A stretch of 37,293 nucleotides of DNA from Hydrogenophaga sp. (GCF_030373225.1 NZ_JAUCZG010000037.1:1-37293), one strand, 5' to 3'. Counted from the first letter of the stretch, positions 7,495 through 17,410 are shown. Numbers and translations are program-made. The notes: generated from the letters alone by a model not told the origin.

Positions 7495-9051
7495 ATGCCC
7501 ATGACCCAATCCTTTTCCGAACTGTCCCTCTCTCCCGCCATCGAGCGTGCCGTGGCCGAAATGGGCTACGAGACCATGACGCCGATCCAGGCGCAGGCGA
7601 TTCCCGTGGTGCTGCAGGGCCGTGACGTGATGGGCGCCGCCCAGACCGGCACCGGCAAAACCGCGGCCTTCACACTGCCCCTGCTGCAGCGCATGATGAA
7701 GCACGAGAACGCGTCCACCTCGCCCGCACGCCACCCGGTGCGCGCACTGGTGCTGCTGCCCACGCGCGAACTCGCCGACCAGGTGGCCGAGCAGGTCAAG
7801 CTCTACGCCAAGTACACCCAGCTGCGAAGCATGGTCGTGTTCGGCGGCATGGACATGAAGCCGCAGACCGCCGAGCTGAAAAAGGGCGTCGAGGTGCTGG
7901 TGGCCACGCCCGGGCGCCTGCTCGACCACATCGAAGCCAAGAACTGTGTGCTCAACCAGGTCGAATACGTGGTGCTGGACGAGGCCGACCGCATGCTCGA
8001 CATCGGCTTTCTGCCCGACCTGCAGCGCATCCTGTCGTACCTGCCCAAACAGCGCACCACGCTGCTGTTCTCGGCCACCTTCTCCAGCGAGATCAAGCGC
8101 CTGGCCGGCAGCTACCTGCAGGACCCGGTGACGATCGAAGTGGCGCGCTCCAACGCCACCGCTTCCACGGTCGAGCAGCACTTCTACAGCGTGGACGACG
8201 ACGACAAGCGCAGCGTGCTCAAGAAGATCCTTGCCGAGCGCGGCCTCAAGCAGGCCTTTGTGTTCGTCAACAGCAAACTGGGCTGCGCGCGTCTGGCCAG
8301 GTCGCTCGAGCGCGAGGGTCTCAACACCACCGCCCTGCACGGCGACAAGAGCCAGGATGAACGCCTCAAAGCCCTGGAAGCCTTCAAGAGCGGTGCGGTG
8401 GACCTGCTGGTGTGCACCGACGTGGCCGCGCGCGGTCTCGACATCAAGGACGTGCCGGCGGTGTTCAACTTCGACATCCCGTTCAACGCCGAAGACTACG
8501 TGCACCGCATTGGCCGAACCGGGCGCGCTGGCGCGTCGGGCCTGGCGGTGTCGTTCGTGAGCGCACGCGACGCGCGCCTGATGGGCGACCTGGAAAAGCT
8601 GCTTGGCAAGAAGCTGGAGCTCGAAGCGCTGGAGCTCGAGGCGGACAAACGCCCGGCCGGTCGGTTCAACGACGGCCAGCGTGCGTGGCAGGCGGCGGAA
8701 GGTGCCGACGAGCGCCGCGATTCCCGCGAGGTCCGCGAGGTCCGCGAATCGCGCGAGAGCCGCCCGCCGCGCGATCGCGAGGTGCGCAGCGAAGCCCGCG
8801 CCGGTGCAGCCACCCGCCCGGTGCGTGCACCGCGCGCCCCGGCCGACCCGCTGTTCGACAAGCCCTACGAGCCCAGCGCCAGCGGAGAAACACCGCCGTC
8901 GTGGGAGGCCTCGTCGCGCCCCACCGCACGCACCGTCTCGCCCAACATCAAGTCGCGCAAGAAGGTGCCCGCGCTCTTCAAGAGCGCACCCGTGCCCATG
9001 GTGGCAGAGCCGTCACCTGAGCCGGTGCCTGCACCGGTGCAGGAAGACTGA
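7495..9051 (+). CDS. DEAD-box ATP-dependent RNA helicase (RhlE-like)
   Basis: 518-residue RNA helicase with every core motif in order: Q-motif phenylalanine region (FSELSLSPAIERAVAEMGYETMTPIQ), AQTGTGKT (I), PTRELADQ (Ia), TPGRLLD, DEADRMLD (II), SATF (III), ARGLDI (V) and HRIGRTGRAG (VI). The core ends near residue 385. The tail of about 130 residues is low-complexity, rich in Arg and Glu with repeated RE/RS units (8715-8790), and probably disordered and RNA-binding. The RhlE/DbpA-like core fits roles in ribosome assembly or RNA decay. The ATG at 7495 has a better-placed weak Shine-Dalgarno than the in-frame ATG at 7501; both remain possible. The gene faces apaH across a 29-base convergent gap. 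Confidence 0.93.
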   Translation: MPMTQSFSELSLSPAIERAVAEMGYETMTPIQAQAIPVVLQGRDVMGAAQTGTGKTAAFTLPLLQRMMKHENASTSPARHPVRALVLLPTRELADQVAEQVKLYAKYTQLRSMVVFGGMDMKPQTAELKKGVEVLVATPGRLLDHIEAKNCVLNQVEYVVLDEADRMLDIGFLPDLQRILSYLPKQRTTLLFSATFSSEIKRLAGSYLQDPVTIEVARSNATASTVEQHFYSVDDDDKRSVLKKILAERGLKQAFVFVNSKLGCARLARSLEREGLNTTALHGDKSQDERLKALEAFKSGAVDLLVCTDVAARGLDIKDVPAVFNFDIPFNAEDYVHRIGRTGRAGASGLAVSFVSARDARLMGDLEKLLGKKLELEALELEADKRPAGRFNDGQRAWQAAEGADERRDSREVREVRESRESRPPRDREVRSEARAGAATRPVRAPRAPADPLFDKPYEPSASGETPPSWEASSRPTARTVSPNIKSRKKVPALFKSAPVPMVAEPSPEPVPAPVQED

Positions 9052-9080
9052 GCCTTGCCCTGTGCGGCTGGCCCGCGCGA

Positions 9081-9920
9081 TCAGCCGGTCTTGCCGGGCT
9101 TCAACGCCTGCGTGCAGCGCACGGCGATGCGCTCCACCTCGCCGGCAGATCCCAGCATGCGCGCAGCGGTCAGGCAGCCACCCCACACACAGCCGGTGTC
9201 CAGCGGCAAAACACCTTCGCGCTGCACACCGCGCAGCGTCGACCAGTGGCCAAACGCCACCGGCACGCCGGCCGTGCGCCGGCCCGGCACGTCGAACCAC
9301 GGCATGAAGCCGGGCGGTGCGCCGTCGGCACCCTCGGTGGTGGCGAATTCCATCACGCCCTGCGCGGTGCAGAAACGCAGCCGCGTGAACGCGTTGACCA
9401 CCACCCGCAGGCGGTCGGCCCCGCGCAAGGATTCGCTCCAGAAGGCGGGTTCGTTGCCGTACATCTGCTTCAGGAATGACGTCCAGTCGGCGCTGCGCAG
9501 CGCCGACTCGAGTTCGCGGGCGCGTGCCATCGTGTCGGCCAGGTCCCACTGCGGCAGCACGCCGGCGTGCACCATCAACCAGCCGTGTTCGAACAGCGCC
9601 ACCGGGCGCTGGCGCAGCCAGTCGAGCAAGGCATCGCGGTCGGGTGCATCGAGGATGTCGCCCACGGTGTCGTTGCGGTGCGGCTTGCGCACACCATGGG
9701 CGGCGGCCAGCAGGTGCAGGTCGTGGTTGCCGAGCAGGCAGTGCGCCGCGCCTTCGAGCGCGATGAGCCGGCGCAGGACCTGCAGGGAAGCCGGTCCCCG
9801 GTTGACCAGATCCCCCAGCAGGTACAGCGTGTCGCGGCTGGGGGAGAACGCGATTTCATCCAGCAAACGGCCCAGGGCTTCGTCACAGCCCTGGACATCC
9901 CCGATCATGTAGAGTGACAT
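9081..9920 (-). CDS. apaH: Symmetrical bis(5'-nucleosyl)-tetraphosphatase
   Basis: Hydrolyses diadenosine tetraphosphate to two ADP in the cytosol and can also remove Np4 caps from RNA. The 279-residue product matches the family length (E. coli 280). It has MIGDVQGC at the N-terminus (the GDVHGC position, with Gln in place of His, a substitution I recall from other proteobacterial ApaH), LLGDLVNRGP, LLGNHDLHLLA, MVHAGVLPQWD and FGHWSTL, which are the calcineurin-like metal-site motifs. The start at 9920 gives the usual N-terminus; an internal ATG at 9908 would remove four residues. It is divergent from a CorC-like gene with nine bases between the two start codons, and no Shine-Dalgarno is visible. 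Confidence 0.95.
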   Translation of the reverse strand: MSLYMIGDVQGCDEALGRLLDEIAFSPSRDTLYLLGDLVNRGPASLQVLRRLIALEGAAHCLLGNHDLHLLAAAHGVRKPHRNDTVGDILDAPDRDALLDWLRQRPVALFEHGWLMVHAGVLPQWDLADTMARARELESALRSADWTSFLKQMYGNEPAFWSESLRGADRLRVVVNAFTRLRFCTAQGVMEFATTEGADGAPPGFMPWFDVPGRRTAGVPVAFGHWSTLRGVQREGVLPLDTGCVWGGCLTAARMLGSAGEVERIAVRCTQALKPGKTG

Positions 9921-9932
9921 CGCCCGATTATG
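9910..9932. promoter_or_regulatory. Overlapping divergent promoter elements, apaH / CorC-like gene
   Basis: On the minus strand CATAAT (9932-9927) is a five-of-six -10 element ending six bases before the apaH ATG. The + strand ATG of the CorC-like gene lies inside it. On the plus strand TAGAGT (9910-9915) is a four-of-six -10 element 14 bases before the CorC ATG and lies inside apaH. Both transcripts would be leaderless or nearly so. The -35 regions are weak. Confidence 0.45.
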
Positions 9933-11240
9933 GACATCCTCCTCATTGTTTTTCTCACGCTGCTCAATGGCGCTTTCGCCATGTCCGAGCTGGCGCTGGC
10001 CTCCAGCCGCAAGGCCCGTCTCGCGGCGATGGCCGAGGTGGGAGACAAGGGCTCCATCACGGCTCTGAAGCTGCTCGAGAACCCCACGCAGTTCCTCTCG
10101 TCGGTGCAGGTCGGCATCACCTCCATCGGCATGCTCAACGGCATCGTGGGCGAGGCCGCGTTCAGCGGTGACCTGGGGCTGTGGATGGAGGCCAAGGGCC
10201 TCACCGAGGCCACGGCCAACGTTCTCTCCACCGCCGTGGTGGTGGTGACCATCACCTTCATCACCATCGTGTTCGGCGAACTCGTGCCCAAGCGCATCGG
10301 CCAGCTGTATCCCGAAGCGGTGTCGCGCTGGGTCTCGCGCCCCATGACTTTCGTGGCGACGGCGGCCAAGCCCTTTGTGTGGCTGCTCACGCAGACCACG
10401 CAAGGCATGCTCAAGCTGCTGCGCATCGACACCAACGCGGTGCAGCACGTGACCGAAGAAGAGATCAACGCCAGCCTCGAGGAAGGTGTTGACGCCGGCA
10501 TCATCGAAGAGCACGAGCACCAGATGGTGCGCAATGTGTTCCTGCTCGATGACCGCCAGCTCACCTCCATCATGGTGCCGCGCTCCGAGATCCAGTGGCT
10601 CGACGCGCAGGACAGCATCGACGAGGCGGTGCAGCGCGCCTGGACCACCGGTCACTCGTGGTACCCGGTGTGTCGCGGCGGGCTGGACGACGTGGTCGGC
10701 GTGATCCACCTGCCGCGCATGCTGGCGCTGCAGGCCGAAGACAACAACGAAGCCCTGATGCGCCATGCGCAGCCCGCGGTGTTCGTCCCTGAAACCCTCA
10801 GCGGCATGGAGCTGCTGGAACAGTTTCGCGCGCGCGCCACCCGCATGGTGTTCGTGGTCGACGAATACGGCGTGGTGCAAGGCCTGCTCACGCCGCTGGA
10901 CATGCTCGAGGCCATCACCGGCGAGCTCTCCCCGCACACCGCACTGGACGCCTGGGCCACGCAACGCGAAGACGGCGCGTGGCTGATCGACGGTGCCATG
11001 CCGGTGGCCGAACTCAAGTCGCGCCTGGACATCGACGAGCTGCCCGACGAGGACAAGGGCCGCTACAACACCGTGGCCGGTCTCATGCAGACGGTGGCCG
11101 GGGACATGCTGGCGCAGGCCGACAGCGTGGAATGCGCGGGCTGGCGCTTCGAGGTGCTGGTGCTGGACGGCCGGCGCATCGACCAGGTGCTGATCTCGCG
11201 CCTGCCGCCAGCCGACCTCGCGGCGCCAACCGACGGCTGA
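9930..11240 (+). CDS. CNNM/CorC/HlyC-type membrane protein with CBS pair
   Basis: 436-residue inner-membrane protein of the CNNM/DUF21 family, often labelled hemolysin-like. The N-terminal DUF21 transmembrane domain runs to about residue 190: MDILLIVFLTLLNGAFAMSELAL, a central helix AVVVVTITFITIVFGELVPKRI with the conserved GEL-PK signature, and AKPFVWLLTQTTQGML. Two CBS domains span about 200-335 (MVPRSEIQWLD, FVVDEYGVVQGLLTPLDMLEAITGEL), and a C-terminal CorC_HlyC domain (GAMPVAELKSRL) covers about 345-430. Family members are linked to Mg2+ or Co2+ transport or efflux; hemolytic activity is generally not shown. The start must be at or near 9930 because the first helix begins there. Confidence 0.92.
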   Translation: MDILLIVFLTLLNGAFAMSELALASSRKARLAAMAEVGDKGSITALKLLENPTQFLSSVQVGITSIGMLNGIVGEAAFSGDLGLWMEAKGLTEATANVLSTAVVVVTITFITIVFGELVPKRIGQLYPEAVSRWVSRPMTFVATAAKPFVWLLTQTTQGMLKLLRIDTNAVQHVTEEEINASLEEGVDAGIIEEHEHQMVRNVFLLDDRQLTSIMVPRSEIQWLDAQDSIDEAVQRAWTTGHSWYPVCRGGLDDVVGVIHLPRMLALQAEDNNEALMRHAQPAVFVPETLSGMELLEQFRARATRMVFVVDEYGVVQGLLTPLDMLEAITGELSPHTALDAWATQREDGAWLIDGAMPVAELKSRLDIDELPDEDKGRYNTVAGLMQTVAGDMLAQADSVECAGWRFEVLVLDGRRIDQVLISRLPPADLAAPTDG

Positions 11241-11263
11241 CCGGTCTTGATCGGGCGACCGGT
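11240..11263 (+). terminator. Possible hairpin terminator after the CorC-like gene
   Basis: ACCGGTC (11240-11246) pairs perfectly with GACCGGT (11257-11263) around a 10-base loop, beginning at the last base of the stop codon. No T-tract follows, so intrinsic termination is uncertain. Confidence 0.4.
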
Positions 11264-11278
11264 CGCGATGCAGCCGAC

Positions 11279-11303
11279 GTCAGTTAAGCATTTCTTAACT
11301 GAC
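11279..11303. promoter_or_regulatory. Long inverted repeat upstream of cbbL, candidate CbbR site
   Basis: GTCAGTTAAG (11279-11288) and CTTAACTGAC (11294-11303) are perfect 10-base arms around CATTT. The core contains a T-N11-A arrangement (11285-11297), the basic LysR-type box. It lies just upstream of the -35 region proposed for cbbL. Binding by CbbR is inferred; no cbbR gene is in the window. Confidence 0.65.
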
Positions 11304-11320
11304 CTGCCAGCAGGTTTGAA

Positions 11321-11349
11321 TTTACCTTAGTCGACGTCGTTCCTACAGT
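11321..11349 (+). promoter_or_regulatory. Proposed cbbL promoter
   Basis: TTTACC (11321-11326) and TACAGT (11344-11349) are spaced by 17 bases, an acceptable weak sigma-70 promoter that would need activation. A further inverted repeat, GGTTGT-N5-ACAACC (11352-11368), spans the expected start point and leader just before the AGGAG at 11375-11379. Confidence 0.45.
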
Positions 11350-11363
11350 CGGGTTGTGTTTGA

Positions 11364-12848
<1,485 letters not shown>

Positions 12849-12857
12849 ACGAAAGCA

Positions 12858-12947
12858 CCCCCTGCCCCGCTGCGCGGCTTCCCCCTCTCTCGCCTTCGGC
12901 GGGAGGGGGACGGCACCTGGGACCGGCGCAGCCGGATCCTCGGTGCC
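12858..12947 (-). repeat. Hairpin repeat, copy B, inside the cbb operon
   Basis: Read on the minus strand it follows copy A (1365-1467) closely: GGCACC/GGTGCC in place of GGCATC/GATGCC, the shared TCCGGCTGCGCCGG core, CCCCCTCCC with AGAGAGGGGG, GCCGAAGGCG and the AAGCCGCG-CAGCGG end. It fills most of the cbbL-cbbS spacer and can fold into two strong stems in the mRNA. Confidence 0.85.
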
Positions 12948-13005
12948 TCTGGATGAGCGCCACCTCACGCCAACGTCTTTGACCTGTTTTCCGGAGCTAC
13001 CCACC

Positions 13006-13446
13006 ATGATGACCAACCCCACCGGCCGCCTCACGCAAGGCCAGTTCAGCTTTTTGCCCGACCTCACCGATGCCGAGATCGCGATGCAGATCGAGTACGG
13101 CCTGAAGAAGGGCTATGCCTGGAGCGTCGAATACACCGACGACCCGCACCCGCGCAACACCTACTGGGAGATGTTCGGCAACCCGATGTTCGACATGAAG
13201 GACGCGGCCGGCGTGATGGTTGAACTGCACGCCTGCCGCAAGACCTTTCCGAACCACTACATCCGCATGATGGCCTTCGACTCGACGCGCAACACCGAGT
13301 CGATCGTGATGAGCTTCATCGTCAACCGGCCGGCCACCGAGCCGGGCTTCGGTCTCTCGCGCCAGGAGGTCGGGGGCCGCTCGATGCGTTACACGGTGCA
13401 CAGCTACGCCACCGACACGCCCGAGAGCGAGCGCTACGGCCAGTGA
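13006..13446 (+). CDS. cbbS: RuBisCO small subunit, red-type
   Basis: Small subunit of form I RuBisCO, required for stable L8S8 assembly and specificity. The 146-residue product contains the conserved [16 protein letters not shown] start, [21 protein letters not shown] and a C-terminal extension ([17 protein letters not shown]), which is the beta-hairpin extension of red-type small subunits that lines the central solvent channel. The ATG at 13006 lies nine bases after CCGGAG (12991-12996); the next codon, ATG at 13009, is an equally possible start. An upstream in-frame ATG at 12943 lies inside the repeat and is rejected. The stop overlaps a possible GTG of the cbbX frame, so cbbS and cbbX are translationally close. 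Confidence 0.97.
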   Translation: MMTNPTGRLTQGQFSFLPDLTDAEIAMQIEYGLKKGYAWSVEYTDDPHPRNTYWEMFGNPMFDMKDAAGVMVELHACRKTFPNHYIRMMAFDSTRNTESIVMSFIVNRPATEPGFGLSRQEVGGRSMRYTVHSYATDTPESERYGQ

Positions 13447-13457
13447 GCGGTCGGGCC

Positions 13458-14414
13458 ATGAACGCACCGAGCTACAACATCCCGGGGGCGGCGGCGCCAG
13501 CGGCGTCACCAGCGCCGACCGCGGCTGTCGGCGACAGCGGTGCGCGCACCGTCAACGAGGTGCTGGCCCAGAGCCAGGTCGAGGCGGTCATGGACGAACT
13601 GGACCGCGACCTCATCGGACTCGCGCCGGTGAAGGCGCGCATCCGCGACATCGCAGCCCTGCTGGTGGTCGACAAGCTGCGACTCAACCTGGGCCTGCAG
13701 GCCCAGACGCCGTCGCTGCACATGAGCTTCACCGGCAACCCCGGCACCGGCAAGACCACGGTGGCCATGCGCATGGCAGAAATCCTGCACCGCCTGGGCT
13801 ATGTGCGAAAAGGTCATGTGGTGAGCGTCACGCGCGACGATCTGGTGGGCCAGTACATCGGCCACACGGCGCCGAAGACGAAGGAGGTGCTGAAGAAAGC
13901 CATGGGTGGCGTGCTCTTCATCGACGAGGCCTACTACCTCTACCGCCCCGAGAACGAGCGCGACTACGGCCAGGAGGCGATCGAGATCCTGCTGCAGGTG
14001 ATGGAGAACCAGCGCGACGACCTGGTGGTCATCGTGGCGGGCTACAAGGACCGCATGGACACCTTCTTCAAGTCCAACCCGGGCCTGTCCTCGCGCATCG
14101 CGCACCACCTCGACTTTCCGGACTACGGTCAGGGCGAGCTGCTCGACATCGCCGACCGCATGCTCGGCACCATGAACTACCGCTTCGGTGACGGTGCGCG
14201 CGAGGTGTTCGAGCGCTACCTGCAGCGCCGCATACCGCTGCCGCACTTCGCGAACGCGCGCAGCGTGCGCAACGCGCTCGACCGCGCGCGGTTGCGCCAG
14301 GCCAGCCGCCTGTTTGTCGACCGCGACCGCGAACTCACCCGCGACGACCTCACCACCCTGATGCCGGCCGACATCCTGGCCAGCCGGCTGTTCAGCGCGG
14401 CAGACCCCGGCTGA
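13458..14414 (+). CDS. cbbX: Red-type RuBisCO activase (AAA+)
   Basis: Hexameric AAA+ motor that remodels inhibited red-type RuBisCO by engaging the C-terminal tail of CbbL; in characterised members it is activated by RuBP. The 318-residue product has Walker [10 protein letters not shown] at 93-101, Walker [11 protein letters not shown] beginning at 152, the pore-loop YIG at 133-135 and later Arg-rich sensor regions. About 35 N-terminal residues are Ala/Pro-rich and probably disordered. The ATG at 13458 is 11 bases after the cbbS stop; a GTG at 13443 overlaps that stop and would add five residues. It ends the cbb operon; no other Calvin-cycle gene follows. Confidence 0.96.
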   Translation: MNAPSYNIPGAAAPAASPAPTAAVGDSGARTVNEVLAQSQVEAVMDELDRDLIGLAPVKARIRDIAALLVVDKLRLNLGLQAQTPSLHMSFTGNPGTGKTTVAMRMAEILHRLGYVRKGHVVSVTRDDLVGQYIGHTAPKTKEVLKKAMGGVLFIDEAYYLYRPENERDYGQEAIEILLQVMENQRDDLVVIVAGYKDRMDTFFKSNPGLSSRIAHHLDFPDYGQGELLDIADRMLGTMNYRFGDGAREVFERYLQRRIPLPHFANARSVRNALDRARLRQASRLFVDRDRELTRDDLTTLMPADILASRLFSAADPG

Positions 14415-14436
14415 AGCCGGGCAGGGCGCTGCCCGG
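14406..14436. terminator. Hairpin between convergent cbbX and helicase genes
   Basis: Two overlapping stems are possible: CCCGGC-TGAA-GCCGGG (14406-14421) and CCGGGCAG-GGCG-CTGCCCGG (14417-14436). They span the cbbX stop and the gap before the convergent helicase stop. This suits a two-way terminator or an attenuating alternative-fold pair, but there is no T-tract. Confidence 0.5.
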
Positions 14437-14447
14437 GCGCCATCGCA

Positions 14448-16736
14448 TCACCCCGGCTCGATGCGCCACCAGGGTGGCAACAGGGCGCGCACCTCGGGGC
14501 GGGTGAAACGGTCGTCCATCAGCACCACCACGCCGTGGTCGTCGGGTCCGCGGATCACGCGCCCGGCGGCCTGCACCACTTTCTGCAGGCCCGGGAACAG
14601 GTAGGCGTGGTCGTAGCCGCGGCCGCCACCCGCCTGCAACCGCGCCCGCAGCGCTTCGTTCAGCGGGTTCACCTGCGGCAGGCCCAGTGTGGCGATGAAG
14701 GCGCCGATCAGCCGCCGGCCCGGCAGGTCGATGCCCTCGCCAAAGGCGCCGCCCAGCACGGCAAAGCCGATGCCCTGGCTGTGCGCGGTGAAGCGCGCGA
14801 TGAAGGCGTCACGATCGGCCTCGGCCATGCCGCGCGACTGCGACCAGACGGCAATGTCCGGGTGGCTCAAGCCCAGCCGCGCGAGCACCTGCTGCAGGTA
14901 GTCGAAGCTGCTGAAGAAAGCGAGGTAGTTGCCCGGCTGCGCGTGGTACTGCGCCGCCATCACGGCGACCACCGCGTCCAGCGAGGCGGCACGGTCGTTG
15001 AAGCGGGTCGAGAGGTGCGGCATGACCTGCACCTTGAGTTGCGCCGGGTCGAACGGCGAAGGCACGTCCAGCCGCGCCACGTCGCTCGGCAGGCCGAGCA
15101 GCCGGATCGTGTGGTCCATGGGGCTGAGCGTGGCCGAAAACAGCGTGGCGCTGTGCGCGGCCTGCCAGCGCGGCACCAGGTGGGGCGCCGGCACCAGGTT
15201 GCGGATGGCCAGCCGGGCGCGCGCCGCGCGGGCCCGGACGGCCGCGCCGGCCTGGGTGATCTCCACCAGCGAGTGATCGCCGAACACCTCGGCCACGCGC
15301 ACAAAGTGCAGCACCTCGAACAGCCAGGCCTGCACGCGCGCATCGGGTGCGCCGGCGTCCTGCGCCAGGTGCTCCGACAGGTCGGCGGCGTGGCGCTGCA
15401 GCGCACCCACCAGACCGTCGGGGAGCTCGTTCAACAGCAACTGCGCGCCCGCCGCGGGGCGGGCCAGCGTGCCCCAGAAACGGTGCAGGCGGTCCAGCGA
15501 GGCTTTCAGGCCCGCCGGTGCTGCCTTGCGCAACGCGGCGAGCGACAGCGGATCGAGCTCGGCGCTGTACATCAGGCGCGTGCGTTCGATCAGGTTGTGC
15601 GCCTCGTCGAGCAGCAGCCCGACCCGCCAGGGCTCGCCCACGGTCAACGCCCAGGCGTGCGCGCCGAGATCGAAGAAATGGTTGAAGTCGCCCACCACCA
15701 CGTCGCTCCAGCGCAGCATGTCCTGCCCCAGGTAGTAGGGACACACGCCGTGCTTCAGTGCCACGCTGCGCAGGCTTGCGCGGTCCAGCCAGGCCGACTG
15801 CGCAGCCTCCTCGCGGGCCTGCGGCAGCCGGTCGTAGAAGCCCTGCGCCAGCGGGCAGGACTCGCCGTGGCAGGCCTTGTCGGGGTGTTCGCAGGCTTTC
15901 TCGCGCGCCACCCGCTCCAGCACCCGCAGGCGCGCGGTGCCGTCCTGCGGCTGCAAGTGCCGCAGGGCGTCGAGGGCGAGCTGGCGACCGGGCGTTTTGG
16001 CGGTCAGGTAGAGCAGTTTGTCGGTGCCTTGTGCGGGCATGGCCTTGAGTGCGCCGAACAGCGTGGCCACGGTCTTGCCGATGCCGGTGGGCGCTTGCGC
16101 CAGCAGGTGCCGGCCGTGGTGGTGCGTGCGCCAGGTGGCGACCGCCAGATCGCGCTGGCCGGCGCGAAAACCGTCGAAGGGAAAGGCCAGCGCCTGCAGT
16201 TGCGCGTCGCGCGCGCGCCGGTGGGCCTGCTCGCTGCGTGCCCAGCCCAGGTAACGCGCGCACAGGGTGTTGAAGTGCTCGCGCAGTTCGTCGGCCGTCT
16301 GCCAGTTCACCAGCACGGTCTCGACCTGGGTGTCGATGTTGAAGTACACCAGCGCCACCTCGATGCGCGCCAGGCCGAGCTGTTCACACAGCATCCAGGC
16401 GTAGACACGGGCCTGGGCCAGGTGCAGGGCGCGGTGGTTCCCGCGCACCAGCGCCACGTCGCCGCGGTGGGTCTTGATCTCTTCCAGCCGCGGTGCCACC
16501 GGGTCGAAGCCGTCGGCCCGGCCCTGCACCAGCAAATCGCCGCAGCGCGAGGCCAGCGGCAGCTCGCGCTGCCAGGGCGCGGGGCGGCGCGCGGTCACGG
16601 TGTCGTGGCCGGCCACGCCATCCTGCGCGCTGGGCGAGGGCGTGAAGCGCAGGTCGAGATCACCGGCCTGGGCGGTGAAGGCGCACAGCACGCGCACGGC
16701 CACCCGCAGCCCCTCCGGCGGGTCGTCCGTTGACAT
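14448..16736 (-). CDS. DinG/XPD-type DNA helicase with N-terminal PD-(D/E)XK nuclease domain
   Basis: 762-residue superfamily 2 helicase predicted to unwind DNA 5'-3'. Residues 1-175 contain a Cas4/RecB-like nuclease signature: GRADG with Asp75, EIK with Glu86 and Lys88, and Q108-x3-Y112. The helicase part has Walker A APTGIGKT (215-222); four Cys (282, 289, 294, 332) placed as in the iron-sulphur cluster of XPD/DinG; DEAH at 377-380; SATLSPMDHTIRLLGLP; and the motif VI region QAAGRVIRGPDD. The role is probably DNA repair or recombination. It lies just downstream of the GST gene; a GTG at 16754 overlaps the GST stop (GTGA), but the ATG at 16736 has the better upstream GGAA. All nuclease and helicase residues appear intact. 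Confidence 0.9.
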   Translation of the reverse strand: MSTDDPPEGLRVAVRVLCAFTAQAGDLDLRFTPSPSAQDGVAGHDTVTARRPAPWQRELPLASRCGDLLVQGRADGFDPVAPRLEEIKTHRGDVALVRGNHRALHLAQARVYAWMLCEQLGLARIEVALVYFNIDTQVETVLVNWQTADELREHFNTLCARYLGWARSEQAHRRARDAQLQALAFPFDGFRAGQRDLAVATWRTHHHGRHLLAQAPTGIGKTVATLFGALKAMPAQGTDKLLYLTAKTPGRQLALDALRHLQPQDGTARLRVLERVAREKACEHPDKACHGESCPLAQGFYDRLPQAREEAAQSAWLDRASLRSVALKHGVCPYYLGQDMLRWSDVVVGDFNHFFDLGAHAWALTVGEPWRVGLLLDEAHNLIERTRLMYSAELDPLSLAALRKAAPAGLKASLDRLHRFWGTLARPAAGAQLLLNELPDGLVGALQRHAADLSEHLAQDAGAPDARVQAWLFEVLHFVRVAEVFGDHSLVEITQAGAAVRARAARARLAIRNLVPAPHLVPRWQAAHSATLFSATLSPMDHTIRLLGLPSDVARLDVPSPFDPAQLKVQVMPHLSTRFNDRAASLDAVVAVMAAQYHAQPGNYLAFFSSFDYLQQVLARLGLSHPDIAVWSQSRGMAEADRDAFIARFTAHSQGIGFAVLGGAFGEGIDLPGRRLIGAFIATLGLPQVNPLNEALRARLQAGGGRGYDHAYLFPGLQKVVQAAGRVIRGPDDHGVVVLMDDRFTRPEVRALLPPWWRIEPG

Positions 16737-16750
16737 CAAGGTTCCGGCGT

Positions 16751-17410
16751 TCACGGCGTGGCCGGCGCGGCGGCAGGGAACAGCGTTGGCGGATCTCCGG
16801 GTCGCCAGCGCGGCACCCGCAGCATGGCCTGCGCCATCAGCGCACCACCGGCCCAGGCATCGTGCCAGCGCCGCGTGGCGGCCCACGGCGAGGCGGCCCA
16901 CCAGGCGGCGTCCACCCCGGCGAACTGGCGCACGAACGGGAAGATCGCGGCGTCCACCAGGCAGGGACGATCTCCACCGAGCTGGGGTGAGCGGGCGAGC
17001 CGCGCCTCCAGCGGCTCGACGAGGCAGGCCACCGCCTGGTCGCGCCACGCGCCGGCGCTGCGCCCGGGGTGGCGATCGGCGTATTTGTAGCGATCGAGGG
17101 CCTGCTTGAAGTCGCCGTCGCAGAGATCGACCAGTGCGCGCAGCCCGGGCGCGCCGGCGCGTTCGAGCCAGCCGTCGGCATCGTGTTGCTCCAGCGCCCA
17201 CTGCATGATTTCGCGGCTGTGGGCGATCACCTCGCCGTGCACGAACTGCAGCACCGGCACGGTGCCCGCTGCCGAAGCCGCCAGCAGGTCGGCCGGCTTG
17301 TCCGACAGCACCACCTCGCGCAGTTGCACCGCCACGCCGGCCTGGCACAGCGCGAGGCGGGCGCGGATGGCGTAGGGGCAGCGGCGGAAGGAATACAGGA
17401 TGGGCAGCAC
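16751..17410 (-). CDS. Glutathione S-transferase family protein
   Basis: 219-residue cytosolic GST-like protein. The thioredoxin-fold N-terminus begins VLPILYSFRRCPYAIRARLAL, with a Cys11-Pro-Tyr motif, followed by the glutathione-binding GTVPVLQF cis-Pro segment and the IAHSREIM region (usual E-S-x-x-I). An all-helical domain follows from about residue 90. A catalytic Cys in place of Tyr or Ser suggests omega-like or glutaredoxin-like thiol transfer rather than classical conjugation; the substrate is unknown. The start is GTG at 17410, directly before the conserved beta strand; an ATG at 17455 adds 15 residues not typical of the fold. Its stop overlaps a potential GTG start of the helicase gene, suggesting co-transcription. 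Confidence 0.87.
   Translation of the reverse strand: MLPILYSFRRCPYAIRARLALCQAGVAVQLREVVLSDKPADLLAASAAGTVPVLQFVHGEVIAHSREIMQWALEQHDADGWLERAGAPGLRALVDLCDGDFKQALDRYKYADRHPGRSAGAWRDQAVACLVEPLEARLARSPQLGGDRPCLVDAAIFPFVRQFAGVDAAWWAASPWAATRRWHDAWAGGALMAQAMLRVPRWRPGDPPTLFPAAAPATP

Noticed and set aside
8710..8800. Repeated GAGGTCCGC-type units in the DEAD-box helicase gene
   Set aside because: They encode the low-complexity Arg/Glu tail common in this helicase group, not a separate DNA element.
14535..16733. A 732-codon plus-strand frame opposite the helicase gene
   Set aside because: The minus strand has a full set of helicase motifs; the plus-strand product has none.
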